Source of the DNA: Acidobacteriaceae bacterium
GTDB taxonomy: Bacteria; Acidobacteriota; Terriglobia; Terriglobales; Acidobacteriaceae
Reading direction: 5' to 3'
Assembly (NCBI GenBank): GCA_003151875.1
Contig: PLYW01000326.1
Location: 1 to 5,513, forward strand
Length of the DNA stretch: 5,513 nucleotides
Position numbers and translations under genes: made by a program
In this document: one piece after another, positions 5,197 to 5,513 of the stretch
Numbering within the stretch: position 1 is the stretch's first letter
How the letters are laid out: each line of letters starts with the position of its first letter
The notes under the pieces: generated by a model
The model's database searches: none
The model's input: only the letters and a program-made list of their open reading frames with translations
Told to the model about the DNA's origin: nothing

Positions 5197-5481
5197 ACCC
5201 CCGGCACTCGTAATGACAATTCAACAACGACGATGCAGCTTTTCGTTCACTGCCGCGTCACTGTAATTCGCGATCCTGCTGAGCTCACGCTGCTTGCAGT
5301 TCCCGGCCAGTCAATTACGGTTGGCGCTGGCGATAGCGAAGCTGTGTCAGAGTTGATGGCGCCTCGGACGCCAAGGGCATACGAGAGGCCAAGTCCAAGA
5401 TTTGAGTTGGAGAGAACTTCCCGGCGAGGACCGCCGAAAACCTCGGCAATATAAAAAGGCTGTGACTTTGGTTATGCTCTA

Positions 5482-5511
5482 GCCGCCGACTCCTGCGAGG
5501 GAGCCACCGGC
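5482..5511. other. Imperfect dyad at the right edge
   Basis: GCCGCCGACTCC (5482-5493) and GGAGCCACCGGC (5500-5511) pair around a 6-nt loop; read on the minus strand, 11 of 12 positions pair if G-U is allowed. No T-run directly follows on the minus strand. On the plus strand the sequence ends 2 nt later, so a terminator for a plus-strand gene cannot be judged. Confidence 0.35.
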
Positions 5512-5513
5512 GT

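Larger units (their letters stand above)
5071..5513. other. Intergenic region upstream of the PEP-CTERM unit, no recognisable gene
   Basis: I see no convincing coding sequence here. A plus-strand frame from ATG 5232 to 5454 and a minus-strand frame from 5471 to 5247 are open, but neither has a ribosome binding site or known motifs, and the minus frame has no usable start codon. The region presumably contains the promoter of the PEP-CTERM pair, though no good sigma-70 pair is visible. Short hairpins lie at 5118-5134, 5433-5447 and 5482-5511, and a weak sigma-54-like match at 5181-5196. Confidence 0.6.

Noticed and set aside
5041..5200. Cyclic-di-GMP riboswitch in the PEP-CTERM leader
   Set aside because: I looked for the conserved GEMM core on the minus strand and did not find its conserved A-rich segment or tetraloop-receptor arrangement.
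5433..5447. GCCGA-AAACC-TCGGC hairpin near an A-run as a terminator
   Set aside because: The stem is only five pairs. The T-run seen on the minus strand comes before the hairpin rather than after it, so neither strand has terminator order.
4846..5454. 202-codon plus-strand open frame overlapping the first PEP-CTERM gene
   Set aside because: Its first third is antisense to the PEP-CTERM signal-peptide region. The rest (for example from ATG 5232) has no ribosome binding site and no familiar motif.
5247..5471. Minus-strand open frame of 74 codons with a beta-like composition (LGLGLSYALGVR)
   Set aside because: It looked like the end of an exported protein, but it has a stop just upstream and no usable start codon, and its codon third positions are unlike those of the neighbouring genes. 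A decayed gene remnant cannot be excluded.

Overview
The window looks like a chromosomal segment of an Acidobacteriota bacterium (Terriglobia-like). That is an inference from three protein-level signs. One gene is a VWFA-related protein of the kind typical of Acidobacteria. Two tandem secreted proteins end in a PEP-CTERM sorting signal of the form PEPSSIxLFxSGxLGxxGVLRRK. The coding DNA is GC-rich, so long spurious open frames lie opposite the real genes. No rRNA, tRNA, CRISPR array, insertion sequence or phage gene is visible.

Left part (1-2247, minus strand): a two-gene unit is transcribed right to left, lnt (apolipoprotein N-acyltransferase, complete) and then prfB (peptide chain release factor 2, cut by the window edge). 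prfB carries the classic programmed +1 frameshift at codon 24 (AGGAG, TAT, CTT, TGA, C), by which RF2 regulates its own synthesis. The 36-nt gap between the two genes is almost entirely a 7-bp tandem repeat (TAGCAAT), and prfB has no visible Shine-Dalgarno sequence.

Middle (2248-3717): a divergent intergenic region holds a second, degenerate 7-bp array (TAGTGGC) and a cluster of inverted repeats, including a perfect 8+1+8 dyad. It leads into a plus-strand gene for a secreted VWFA-related protein with an intact MIDAS metal site.

Right part (3721-5028, minus strand): two tandem paralogous PEP-CTERM proteins form a probable operon. They share the signal peptide, an N-terminal block, a C-terminal block with Cx4C and CxxC cysteine pairs, and the sorting tail, while their middles have diverged. 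The second gene in the unit stops 3 nt from the convergent VWFA stop codon. Each Shine-Dalgarno sequence in this unit starts at a stop codon: the upstream gene's own stop in one case, the stop of a possible 8-10 codon leader ORF in the other. The final ~470 bases are non-coding as far as can be seen, with a short leader hairpin, a weak sigma-54-like match and an edge dyad.

Functionally, lnt, the VWFA protein and the PEP-CTERM pair all concern the cell envelope or exported proteins. Nothing shows that they form one pathway. The exosortase that would process the PEP-CTERM proteins is not in the window. The least explained elements are the tandem PEP-CTERM pair with its mosaic conservation and the 7-bp arrays flanking lnt.
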